A stretch of 64,000 bases of DNA, from NCBI GenBank assembly GCA_963678705.1, contig OY783209.1:14074001-14138000 (forward strand), written 5' to 3'. Position 1 is the stretch's first letter. Every line of letters starts with the position of its first letter. A program made the translations under genes and the position numbers. Below the pieces are notes generated by a model. It made no database searches. It was given only the letters and a program-made list of their open reading frames with translations, and was not told where the DNA came from. This document shows positions 45,229 to 56,399 of this stretch, in pieces. This DNA comes from Panorpa germanica (lineage: Eukaryota; Arthropoda; Insecta; Mecoptera; Panorpidae).

Positions 45229-45261
45229 ACTTTGATCTTAGCCAAGAGGCCGAGAAGCGAT
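45229..45261 (-). ncRNA. U2 snRNA 5' fragment (first 33 nt), truncated by A1
   Basis: Read on the minus strand from 45261, this is the canonical U2 start ATCGCTTCTCGGCC, then CTAAGATCAAAGT, with one difference from common insect/vertebrate U2 at about position 16. It breaks off at position 33, immediately before the branch-site recognition sequence GUAGUA, where A1 begins. As it stands it cannot make a U2 RNA. The rest of the gene is not continuous downstream. Whether the upstream promoter (a PSE about 55 bases before the start) is intact I cannot judge, because the insect PSE is variable. Confidence 0.9.
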
Positions 45262-45493
45262 GGTAACTAATGGATGGATGCTAATTACTGGGTGATAACT
45301 TAAGCCATGAAAGCATTGAATCCAACTATAAGAAACCTTTAGTTATAGTATTGGGTATAATATTTAAAAGCTTTTGGTCATTCTAGCCAATATTAACACA
45401 GCGCACAACTGTACATAGGGGATACTTAATGTTTCTGAGGGGCTACTTTAGACTTGGAATGAACTAAATAAACTTTAGACGTTCCTTGCTTAT
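45262..45493. other. Sequence upstream of the U2 fragment
   Basis: These 230 bases would contain the U2 promoter if the locus was a real gene. I see no certain PSE. Nothing else is recognisable. Confidence 0.4.
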
Positions 45494-45835
45494 TTAGGCT
45501 TTTAAAATAAATGCAAGCACCATAAGCACGCTCGGAAGCATCGCAAAACCATCTTTTTCCTCTACCTCTACCGCTACTACCTCTATTTTCGTATAGTCGA
45601 CTATAAAAACCATGCGTGGGATAGAAATATTAATAATATCAGGCAAATGTTTTAATAATAACGTCCAAAGCTCATGTAAGCTTAAAGGAATTTCATCGTC
45701 CCAATGTAGTTTTATTAACCATAATTCTTGCAACATTTTTTTTAAAAGGAATGATACTGGGTGACAATAATTCTAAAGGATCAAAGATTTTAGACACAAA
45801 TGATAATATTGAGCGCTTTGTGACTATCAGGTTCC
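45494..45835 (-). pseudogene. BEL/Pao LTR-retrotransposon pol fragment
   Basis: The minus strand reads TKRSILSFVSKIFDPLELLS in one frame, then KMLQELWLIKLHWDDEIPLS in the next, then the RNase H-like WFCDASERAYGACIYFK in another. This is the characteristic succession of Pao-type Pol between RT and RNase H. At least two frameshifts are present and no LTR, protease or integrase is seen, so it is a short dead fragment directly upstream of the U2 fragment. Confidence 0.82.
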
Positions 45836-45864
45836 TTAATAGGAGTATTGATTCGCCAGTTATT

Positions 45865-46640
45865 GAACCATATTCGTCAAGAACGCATCATTTCGGGGGT
45901 CCCAAGATCCTAATGCTCCGATGACAAATGTTATTATTTCAACTGACTGGAAGGTGTTCATCAAGTAGTCTCGTATTTCCTTATATTTATCTATCTTTAT
46001 CTGTTTTTTTTCGCCAAAGGCCTCTATCCTATTGTCGAAAGGTATGAAAAGGTAAATAGCACTAGGTCTGTCCTCCGCACTTATCGCAAACTTTGTTGTT
46101 GCCGCATCCTTGATCCTTTTGATAATATGATCGTGTCTTGCTTTAATCTCTCTGTCAGATTATTCAAAATAGTGGTTTAAGACGTCTGGCAGAGTTTTGT
46201 CAGTGCCTGACTTCTTGCATTTTCCGCCTAGCTTTTGTCTCTTATATGCATTCAAAGGGACTAAGTTTAATCTCGCTTTATGGATAAAGTTCCACACACT
46301 GAATGTGATGTGTTCATTCCACGTTATGAACTCTGCGAGATTCTATAACTTTCCTCTGGTTCGGGAAATTTACCAGTTTCTGCGTTATTGACTTTCTCCA
46401 TTCGGTTCGAAACTTCTTCATGACCAGGTGTCTCCTTCCTGCATCAATTACGGTTTGATTATGTGATGCAGAAGTATGTGAAGTGTTTTTTTTGTCTTCG
46501 AAACTACATCGCGCTTTCAGTCTCCTGGAAGCAGATCTGGCATTCGTCCACGTATTCTGGGGTATAGAAGTTCGTTTGGTTCATCTGGTTCATCTCCTGA
46601 TAGATATAGAGCAAGGTGCTAGGTAGATGTAGAGGAGATC
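45865..46640 (-). pseudogene. D: C-terminal fragment of another REL retrotransposon
   Basis: In the sense (minus) direction: WTNARSASRRLKARCSFED, HLVMKKFRTEWRKS, NFIHKARLNLVPLNAY, ARHDHIIKRIKDAATTKFAI, FIPFDNRIEAFGEKK and VIGALGSWDPRNDAFLTN. The order and motifs match the C-terminal half of A and B (for example RLNLCNLNG, RIKNAATPKFTI, GTLGSWDPNNDDFLKK). The CCHC knuckle is degraded (only one Cys pair position remains) and the RPDLVL...VDVT part is deleted. It is a separate lineage or a very old copy, upstream of the U2 fragment and in the same orientation. Confidence 0.78.
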
Positions 46641-46689
46641 GATCCGATATAAAGTAAAAATTGCTACGACCCCTACGTCATTATATTAT

Positions 46690-46784
46690 ATTATATTGAA
46701 TATTTTTATAAAATGGAAATTATAAAATGATAGTAACGGACCCTCACCCCTGATAAAACATTACAGGGAAATAGTTACGTTACA
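46690..46784 (+). repeat. Left copy of a direct repeat of about 90 bp
   Basis: It shares ATTATATTGAATATTTTTAT and, after a short variable part, CACCCCTGATAAAACA and ACAGGGAAATAGTTACGTTA with 50792-50872, in the same orientation 4.1 kb away. This copy carries an insertion in the middle. It could be a terminal repeat of an unrecognised element. Confidence 0.75.
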
Positions 46785-49700
46785 TCTGGTGGAGGTGCCA
46801 AAATTTTTAAAGCCGTTTAGCTTGAAAATTTTTTATTTTGATTATTTTTGGGTTTTGATTACACCATCACTTATGGTGAAGATTTTTTTTGGTGTTAGTT
46901 TAACTCTACCACATCTGATGGAGGCGTTAAACTGTTTTGGGGCCAATCGGTTGTTGTAGCCGATTGGTTGAAACATATTAATGTTTATCAGCTGTTTCAG
47001 ATTGATGGGGCTCCATTTATGATCGTGGCGCTCTATATTGTTGACAAAAGGATATTTTGTGTAAGCTGTGACTCATATTGGATGGATGCGGCAACATCCA
47101 TGAAATAAGCGTGAGGGATACACGTGGAGTTTTGTTTTAACGCTCGAAAAAAGTTTTGGAATACATGTAAGAGCTGGCGAGCCATTGTATTGTGGGGCAA
47201 CGGATGGCTGGTGCACCCAGAACGCGAAGATTCTGTAGGCCACATATAATTGCACCCAGTTATAGTTATTCGAGAAAGTTGGAACTGAAGAGCACAGTAT
47301 TTATGATATTTTTTGTTAATTATTAAAATTAAGTAATCTGCTTTGCCAAGCGAGTTTTTTTTTGTATTTTGCACGATACAAATACTGGTAAAGAATTATT
47401 AATCCCTGATTATTTTTTTTTATTGATCTCCTGCCATCATACTTGTAGTTAATATTTTTCATACATATTTTTTGATTAGTATAATTTCTCATGATTACTG
47501 TACTGATTGTCTAATGCTATTTTTGATTTGTGTGTTATAGGAATTTATTATGATTGACCGACGTGAAAGATTGCTATAGATGCCTTAATGAAGGCACAAC
47601 AAGGCAGCTTTGCTTACATTTTTGTTGGATGATTTCGCCACTTACATTGCAGAACAAGAAGATACTTGTATCCAGTCCGAATGATGCACAAGCGCTTTAG
47701 GGCATAATATCTCTGTTAGCGGCTCTCACAGGAAGAGCTCAGGGCGAGCAGATAATATATTTATCGTCCCACTTAGAAGGATGGATACAAATTTGTAAAC
47801 ATATCATTGTAAAATTAAGTTATTTTTGTCAAGGTACTGTGGTATAATGTTATTTATTTAATTCAAGTTATTTAGTAAATTCTCGATCCGATAATTAAGC
47901 TTGGTTGTAATTTAAAAATTTAAATATGCATTGTATAGAAACCGGTTTGTTGACATTGAGTTGTTTTTGCGATACAGTTGAAACGAATTTCTTTTGTTTA
48001 GGCATGTAATGCCTCTTGTTTACTTTCTTACTTGTAGCATCACCGAACTAAGGGTGTTTACACAAATTAAAATAATAGTTTGTGAGTTGTTGGCATATTT
48101 TAATCATCGTAATAATATTACACTTGTTGGCGCTTTATTGTATTTCACGGTCAAGATATTCGCTTGAAATTTTTTTTTATGAAGCTTTAAGAATCAAGTT
48201 TTCAAGATCGAAGAATAAAACGTCAAGTCTGAAGTTTTTCTTTTCAAGATAGAAGCACACATTACTCTCATACATCGTTTACCAGGTCTAGAGTCCAAGC
48301 AGCTCCAGATTATGACTTTAAACTGTTTCTGGAATATAGTCCAAGCAGCGCAGAAATTATCGACTTAAAACTGTTTTCTGGAATATGTCCAACTTGGTGA
48401 AGACAGTAAAGCTCCCATACCATCGTCCAAGTGGTGACTGACGTAAAAAGCTTCCTCCCACTCGTCGAAGTGGTGATTGGCGTGAAACGTTCCCGCACAC
48501 GAGTCCAAGCAGCTCTAGATTATGACTTTAAACTGTTTCTGGAACATCGTCCAAAGGTTTTCCAGAGCTACGTCGTAAAACTATCTCGCGGAGGGGTCCA
48601 TGTTTCAGCGCCTTTTGTCAAGACATTCTAAACCGTCAAAAGCAAACCGTCTTCTGAACTTCAACGAGCCAAGACGTAAAACAGCTTCGTTAGGCATGGC
48701 TGGGTGCTTGCGGTTGCCGCTATTGTAAGGCGAAGACTTCGTCTTTCTACGGGCAGCTATAACTCCATTTTAGCTTAAAAAATCTGGAAGGTTGGTGGTC
48801 GACTTCCCGATTCCTTGTCTAGAGAACGCGATGTCTGATCAGCATTTTCTTCAGCGAGGTTTCCAATCGTCACGTTTTTATGAAGTGAGATAACCTAGAG
48901 ACATAGTCTGAAGAAGAGAAGATCCACTAGGATTTGTTTCAGACCCTCTTTTTAGAAGTACTCTGGGCAATGTACTATAATCCACGTCATTTTCCGGCCG
49001 CCGCTAGAGTCGTCGGACGAGAAGACAATATGTGGATGTTGCTGTCGCAATGACAGTCATTTTAAAGCGATATCTTCAAAAATAATTGGTCTAGGGTTCG
49101 CTACATAGATAGGAACCCAGATAGTTGCTTTGGTGAAAAGTTTCCCCGTTCATGGAAAAATCGCAATGGAAAGGAGTAAGTAAAAATAAGTTTGCTAAGA
49201 AATCAGTTGTACATGTTTTCAACATAAAGACCAGAGGAATTAACTAGCCTCATGTGGAAGTATCTTCAATTGGGCATAGCCAACCCAGGAAGATTTGTTG
49301 GAACAAAATTTTGCAGAGTTTGTTATCACCTAAATACAGCTCTGATGTAGCACGTTTTAAGGTTATTACATTATTCAAATATTAAACCATCCAGACGGAT
49401 GAAGATTTTTGTTTGTTGAGACGCCAGAATTATGAAGAAATGAAGAGTAAAGAAAACCTGTAAACAGTAGAATTGTGAAGAGTTGCAGTATTCTGACGAC
49501 ACTGAATACTAGTATTATTATGCCACAACTTCGCTTACTATTGTTTTTGTTTGACTATTTTGGGTTTTAATATTTTTCTTTTTATCAACTCTTATAAGTA
49601 ATAATTTCTCAGTATATTAGATGTAGAGAAAAATATAGGTTGGAATGTTCCCTCGCTTTTCAACTTATATTTGAAGTAGTTTATTAAGTGTCAACTTAAT

Positions 49701-50791
49701 AATTGTTGTTTTATTTTATTAGTTTTTTTTTTTTTAAATCCATACTTGTCGAAGTATGTTTGATTCAGGGATGAACATCTAGAGGTGTTCCGGAATTGTC
49801 ACTATAATTATCTTAATATTTCCCCTTTACGGAGTTTCCACTGTGTTGAAAAAATAATTCAATTAATAAGTTTTGCATTTAAGTTATTCGGTTTGCGAAC
49901 TTCAGTTTAGAAGGCGCATTTTACCTAATGTGTATTGAATTTTAATATTGCAATTATGCAGCACCAAGTTGTTTGTTATTTTTTTTTTTTTGTTGGAATC
50001 TCCAGAACGGTCCTAATTGTTTCACGTTTTAAGTGTTATTGTAGAATCTTAACAAATGTAGCAATTAGGAAGATGTTTTGTTTGAGATGTTCTTGAATTA
50101 AAATTGGGTCAATTTCTGGATTATTTTATTTTGAATCAACCTCGTGCAGACATTATAGATAGTTCCTTGTTTCGAATGTTTATAATTTTTTTTTTTTTTT
50201 GAATAATAGTATACTCCTTTTTGGAACACTTCAAGAATGTTGTTCTTGTGTTTCGGTCGCATACCCCTTATGGGAAACGCAGATTTTTTTTTGTTTTTAA
50301 GCATAAATTTTTTTTTGGTAACTCCAATCGTTGCATCCTTGGTTTGAGTCCGCTCTGGACATTTTTGGTACACCAATTGAGTATTGAGTGGGACTCATTT
50401 TTGCAATTTTTCTTCGGAAAATTCTTCTTTCTCTTTAAGGGCGGTAAACTCTACGAGTCGATATGCATTTTCACGCTACATAGGTTTTCCCTCAAAACCT
50501 GAAGATTGTACATATTTTAATATATATCAATTAATTTATTTAAAATATTTATATATTTTTTAAAAACACTTTTAGTTCCTGATTAACTTAATATGTATAT
50601 ATTTTGTGAGATAGAATTATTATTTTTAATTCATTGTTATTTTAATAGACTATTTTGTAATAATCAAAAACATCATTATCTATTTTATTGTGTTAACTAA
50701 TTATTTATTGAATATACCATCTATGTTGAAATTAACTACGAGTTTCTATTATCAATATTATTTATATTTATTTTGTGCTTGTCCCAAGGTC
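46785..50791. other. Unrecognised 4-kb stretch between direct repeats
   Basis: No protein motif is seen. The short ORFs at 47033-47374, 48310-48631 and 50098-50502 lack motifs, and the last lies in T-rich sequence. A partial direct duplication occurs at 48291-48345 and 48503-48557. If the flanking repeats are terminal repeats, this is the interior of a decayed or non-autonomous element. Confidence 0.45.
48291..48557. repeat. Short direct duplication, 212 bp apart
   Basis: GAGTCCAAGCAGCTC and GATTATGACTTTAAACTGTT occur together at 48291 and again at 48503, with near-identical sequence for about 50 bases. Related words (CGTCCAAGTGGTGACTG, GTCGAAGTGGTGATTG) lie between them. Confidence 0.75.
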
Positions 50792-50872
50792 ATTATATTG
50801 AATATTTTTATTCGAAACGTAACGTACCCTCTCACCCCTGATAAAACAATACAGGGAAATAGTTACGTTACA
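50792..50872 (+). repeat. Right copy of the direct repeat of about 90 bp
   Basis: This is the same sequence as 46690-46784, shorter in the middle. It also contains an internal inverted pair, CGTAACGTA near the start and TACGTTAC at the end. Confidence 0.75.
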
Positions 50873-52636
50873 AAAGACAAACCACAAATTTTAAGTAGTG
50901 GGGAATGCCGAGGATTAAAAACCGGAAATGTCAAATATATAGAAATGAAAAGCTATAATATAAAATATATGTTCTTAGATACAAATAAAATAGATCCCAG
51001 TGCTGAGATTTGACTGAGATTTGTATATTGATATGCAGATATAGACATATTAATAACGAAAATATAAAAAAAACTACATTTTCTTAAGTGTAACATTAGG
51101 GCAGGGTATACCAGTATAAGAACAATATAGAGGCACAACGATGATATTTTGCATGTAGAATATTAAATAAAAGCAAAATAGTTCTCTATAAGTTAGATAT
51201 TCAAATTACATTCAGTAGTAGAATTGGATTGATTTTTGGTGCTGCGAAATCGAACAGGAGTGAGAGGGATAGGGCGAAATAGTTAACAGCCCCAAATATC
51301 AAATTAAAAAAAATAAACTATGCATGTGCATATATGCGAAAATTAATTAAACTTTATAAATTTAACTATAAAGGTTATATGGTTATAAAGGTTAAGAGAA
51401 TATTTACGAGCAAAATAGATTGCTATGCATAAAATTTGACAATTTTATTTCAGGAGCGGGGATTAATGTGGAGACTAATATTATATCGTAAATATAAATA
51501 CGAAAATTAGAACGTAAGATTACAACGCAGTGTTAATTATGTAAATGAATTGCTGTAGTATCTAATTGGTAGTGTCTGATTGGAGCAGAGGGTGGCGCTG
51601 GGGTTCAGTTTTAAATAAGGGTGGTGTTAGAGGTAGTGGTGATATATTTTAAGGGCTCTGGGAGATAACCGTGTTGCAGAATATGTGTTTTGGTGCTGGA
51701 AGTGTGGGCGGCAGAGCAGGGGGACTAAATCGAAAGTGCAATAACGTGAACGATATGGGCTAGAGATGAGATTATTAGAAGCGAGACGCTAGGCTTTCTT
51801 AAAAACATAAATTAATTGTTGTAATTGATAGGTTAACATTGAAATAAGTAAAAATTAATTTTATCAAACATTTATCTTAGCGAACAATTATTAAAAAATA
51901 ATGTACTTCTAAGGATGAAATTTAGTATGTAGGTTGCCAGTAAAGTATTAATTTTGAAAACTAACTGTTAAGAGATTAGTACGCAGGGGGTGGAAGCGCA
52001 GAATTATTTCAGGATTGCACTAAAGCGGGGGCGATAGGTAAGTGCCCTAATTAGTGATGATGCTCAGGTGGGCTGTGGTGTTGCAAGTGGGCGCATTGTG
52101 GCAAAGGTGCAGAGGAATGCAATTGAAAGTGCGAGAACAATACAGAGTACAAAGCCAAGAGGTAATGATTGGTGTTTAGGGGCTGGGCAGTGGACATTGT
52201 TGAATACTGTGCTTCTTTAGGGTAAATGATAATTTTACGCAGGGAGGTGGAAAAAGGACCGACGACCGACGATGTTCAGGGAAGAAGCGATACAGAGAGC
52301 TGAAACGTTAAAGAGCAAGGAGCCAAGAGGTGATGATTGAGGCTTACGGGCGGGACAATGGAGACTGGTCAATAAAGTGCTTTCTTACTGTAAATGAAAG
52401 GATTATAACAAAACAAGGAAACATAAATATAAAAAATGATATATTTTAGCGAAAATTACTTGAAAATAATATTTTGCACTACATTCAATTTAGCTAATAA
52501 CTTTTATTGATACAAAAATATTATATACACGTCGCTTTGCGACGGAGCGAAGCGCTATCTACCTATTATAATGTTCGTACTTGTCAAACTGTTCCACCGT
52601 TTATATGAAAAATCCATAAGAACGCGTGTTTATATA
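50873..52636. other. Non-coding, partly G-rich stretch with a repeat pair
   Basis: From 51590 to 52370 the plus strand is unusually G-rich for this window (many GGTGG, GGGCG words). I find no ORF or RNA gene. Confidence 0.5.
52138..52400. repeat. Direct repeat pair of about 105 bp
   Basis: The segment starting ATACAGAGTACAAAG (52140) recurs in diverged form at about 52288 (shared words GCCAAGAGGTGATGATTG, AGTGCTT, GTAAATGA). It is about 150 bp unit to unit. Confidence 0.65.
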
Positions 52637-53406
52637 CAGGGTGTCCCAAAATTCAACGATAACCCGGCAGCAGAAGGTGGTCCTGCTCATGACTACACAA
52701 AAAAAAAGAAAAAAAGTTTTTATCTCATTTTTTAAAAAGAAATTTTTTTTTCGAAAATCGAAACACCTTAAGATGTTTTTAACTACCATGACCACAATTT
52801 TTCAAATATTTTTAATTTTTTTTTTGTATCAGCAACCTAAATAGCACTGCTATCCACCACAACCATTAAAACTCCCAGAATGCTAGTAGTTTTTGCAACA
52901 ACAATTTATGAAATTTGGTTCTTGTTTAGAAATAGTATGCATAATTTTTTTTTATTGCTAGTTTTCCTGGAGTATTGTACCATTTTGGAATCCTGAAGAG
53001 TTGCGCCAATTTTTAAAAAAAACTTGCCATAGTAGTCTTCATACTTTTTTTTTACACCACGATGAGTTAAAGTTGACTGAAAGTAAAAATCTTTATAAAA
53101 TTTAGGGAAAAAAATAATTTCGATTAAATTTTGTGTAAAAACTACTAGCATTCTGGGAGTTTTAATGGTTGTGATGGATAGCAGTGCTATTTAGGTTGCC
53201 GATACAAAAAAAAATTCAGAAATATTTGAAAAATTGTGGTCATGGTAGTTAAAAACATCTTAAAGTGTTTCAATTTTCGAAAAAAAATTTTTTTTTTCTA
53301 ATTCCTAAACAAAATGAGATAAAATTTTTTTTTCTTTTTTTCTTGTGTAGTCATGGGCAGGACCACCTTCTGGTGCCGGCTTATCGTTGAATTTTGGGAC
53401 ACCCTG
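52637..53406. mobile_element. Short non-autonomous mariner-type element (MITE-like)
   Basis: 770 bp, flanked by TA on both sides, with ends CAGGGTGTCCCAAAATTCAA and its reverse complement. The inverted repeats extend over roughly 250 bp, and the inside is made of the same subterminal sequence as the larger element at 54292-56272. It is therefore a deletion derivative without transposase. Confidence 0.9.
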
Positions 53407-53877
53407 TATATAGGACGATAGAACGATATTTATCCGGTACCAAAATCTTATATGGTATCTTCTAGACGGCGCCTACAAAGTTTTTCAAATTTTGATATTA
53501 TGTAGAGAATAAATTTCTAAGACTTTCTACGTCACTGAAATTTCCCCAGAATTTCAGTGGAAGAAGTAAATGTGAATAAACTGGAAATTAAAAAAAAAAA
53601 CTTTGGCAAATATTTCATGGAAATGAAATAATAATTTTCCAATAATTAAAAATCCGAAGTTTGAAATGTTATAATGAAGCTAGAACGTTGAAATTTGGCA
53701 TGTAGGCCCGCTGTACTTTTTAAAATTTATTTGAAGTGGACCTATTTCCGGTGATATATCCTATCGCCACTAACATCCTACATAAAATATTAGTAGTTTT
53801 TTAGTGTTGAGGCATCGTATATGTGAAATACAACACTTTCTAAATATGTGATTCGAACAACCGTGAACTAAACATTG

Positions 53878-54090
53878 AGATCATAAAACGTTTCCAATCT
53901 AAGATCCTACGTATTATTATAAATGGTCCACGAAGCCATTCACGACGACCTATGAGTACCTATTGTCAGAAACGAAATTATAAAATACAGCATCAAGACC
54001 AGAGACTATCCAACCTTTCTAGAAAACCTGATGAAATCAAGAACAGAGAGTATGCTGAAAAGATACTAATAAATATATGTATTAAGAACA
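53878..54090 (+). pseudogene. Jockey-type RT C-terminal remnant
   Basis: The plus strand reads IIKRFQSKILRIIINGPRS in one frame and then, shifted, KIKYSIKTRDYPTFLENLMK-like sequence. This corresponds to the 'F Q S K . L R . I . . A P' segment near the end of Jockey ORF2 proteins (compare J2 at 59800). Only about 70 codons remain, between the two mariner-type elements. Confidence 0.6.
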
Positions 54091-54291
54091 TAGTCCAAAA
54101 TATTTACGAGTACATATACTCATGTGTACTCTAAAGGAATATTACAATATTTTATAAGGATGTATCAATGGATATATTCCTTACATCTTATACTACAAAT
54201 AACCCAATACCCATAATATAATATAATAAGCCATAACTCAAGTACGGTTGATTGGTTGATCTTCCGATTGACTCGATATTTATATCATATA

Positions 54292-56272
54292 CAGGGTGTC
54301 CCAAAATTCAACGATAAGCCGGCACCAGAAGGTGGTCCTGCTCACGACTACACAAGAAACAAAGAAAAAAAATTTTTATCTCATTTTGTTTAGGAATTAG
54401 AAAAAAAAAATTTTTTTTCTAAAATTGAAACACCTTAAGATGTTTTTAACTACCATGACCACAATTTTTAAAATATTTCTGATTTTTTTTTGTATCGGCA
54501 ACCTAAATAGCACTGCTATCCATCACAATCATTAAAACTCCCAGAATGCTAGTAGTTTTTACACAAAATTAAATCGAAATTATTTTTCTCCCTAAAATTT
54601 TTAAAGATTTTTACTTTCAGTCAACTTTAACTCATCGTGGTGTAAAAAAAAAGTATGAACACTACTATGGCAAGTTTTTTTAAAAATTGGCGTAATTCTT
54701 CAGGATTCCAAAATGGTAAAATACTCCTGGAAAACAATAAAAAAATTGCAATAAAAAAAAATTATGCATACTATTTCTAAACAAGAACCATATTTCATAA
54801 ATTGATGTTGTTGATAATTATCACTTTTACAATACCCAAAAGAGGTTTTTTATTGTTGAATGAATTAAAACAAATGGAACAAACAATTTTTCATTTATTT
54901 TATAAATTTTATAGTTTATTTACATTATAGTAAATGTTCCAAATGTTTGCCACCAGCTTAAATACAGGCACGACATCGCTTAAAAAAAAATCTTTTTATT
55001 CGTCGAGCATATCGTTTACCTTTCATATGATGTGCAACCTGAGTAATTTTTTGTCGAAACTCGTCCATTGTTGCTACGGGTTTTGAATAAACTCTTTCTT
55101 TAAGACAACCGTAATAGAAGAAGTCCAGGGGGTTTAGATCAAGTGAATGGGGTGGCCCTGGATACTCTTCGTTTAAGTATTCTCACACAGGACGAGCATA
55201 GTGAGCTGGGCAACCATCATTTGCAACCGAATGTTTTGTAAATCACTTATGGGCACGTCTTCTAATAATTCTGACAATTCATTTTGTAAAAAGTTCAAAT
55301 AACAATTGCCATCTAAATTTCCTTGTACCTCAAAGGCCCCAAGCACTTTTCATTTAATATGCCCGTCCATAGGTTAATCTTGAATTGATATTGGGATTTG
55401 TCTGGTCTCATTAGGTGCGGATTTTCATTGCTCCAGCTATGTAGGTTATGAAGATTTAAATAACCATCTTTCTTGCAGGTTGTTTCATCCGACTATAGAA
55501 TTTTATCTATGAATTGTGGATCTTCCCTGAGCTTTTGCAGCATAACACGGCAAAATGCGACCCGTTGTGGATATTATCCAATGGCAATAACGTCCGAAAA
55601 AACCAATCTTTTTTAAGGCGATGTTGTGCCTGTATTAATGCCGGTGGGAAACAATTTGAATATTTACTGTAATGTAAATAATGCAATAAATTTATAAAAT
55701 GAATGAAAAATTGTTTGTACCATTTGTTTTAATTCATTCAACTATAAAAAATCTATTTTGGGTATTGTAAAAGATTTAAATATCAACAACAATTTATGAA
55801 ATTTGGTTCTTGTTTAGAAATAGTATGCATAATTTTTTTTTATTGCTAGTTTTCCTGGAGTATTATACCATTTTGGAATCCTGAAGAGTTGCGCCAATTT
55901 TTAAAAAAACCTTGCCATAGTAGTGTTCATACTTTTTTTTTACACCACGATGAGTTAAAGTTGACTGAAAGTAAAAAACTTTTAAAATTTTAGGGAAAAA
56001 AAAAATTTTGATTGAATTTTGTGTAAAAACTACTAGCATTCTGGGAGTTGTGATGGATAGCATTGCTATTTAGGTTGCCGATACAAAAAAAAAAATCAGA
56101 AATATTTTAAAAATTGTGGTCATGGTAGTTAAAAACATCTTAAGGTGTTTCAATTTTCGAAAAAAAAATTTTTTTTTTCTAATTCCTAAACAAATTAAGA
56201 TAAATTTTTTTTGTAGTCATGAGCAGGACCACCTTCTGGTGCCGGCTTATCGTTGAATTTTGGGACACCCTG
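54292..56272. mobile_element. Mariner-type element with very long terminal inverted repeats
   Basis: 1,981 bp, flanked by TA. It has the same ends as the short element (CAGGGTGTCCCAAAATTCAA). The left arm to about 54915 and the right arm from about 55680 are inverted copies of each other over about 600 bp, far longer than the 25-30 bp usual for mariner. Only about 720 bp of transposase-derived sequence lies between them. Confidence 0.88.
54935..55640 (-). pseudogene. Tc1/mariner-superfamily transposase, C-terminal two thirds, broken
   Basis: In the sense direction: AFCRVMLQKLREDPQFIDK, then SDETTCKKDGYLNLHNLHSW and SNENPHLMRP around the first catalytic Asp, then NDGCPAHYARPV with the second Asp, and SLDLNPLDFFYYGCLKERVY with the third acidic position. 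In-frame stops occur before SDE (about 55500) and after ARPV (about 55190), and there are frameshifts between the blocks. The N-terminal DNA-binding domain is missing. It lies inside the long inverted repeats. It cannot make an active enzyme. Confidence 0.85.
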
Positions 56273-56399
56273 TATATTGATAACACATTAATCTACTATA
56301 CTTAACACAGTGATGAAGCATTTATGTACACTTAACGAGTGAACTTATCTACTATATAAATGTTACGTAGATGCTACATGTGTGTTTACAGTAACCTTC

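Noticed and set aside
45262..45340. Possible U2 promoter (PSE) upstream of the U2 fragment
   Set aside because: No sequence at the expected distance is distinctive enough. The PSE consensus of this organism is unknown to me.
47033..47374. ORF of 113 codons
   Set aside because: No motif, partly overlapped by another short ORF in a different frame, and AT-rich. I do not call it a gene.
50098..50502. ORFs of about 92 codons on both strands, Phe- or Lys-rich
   Set aside because: They reflect long T runs and have low-complexity composition.
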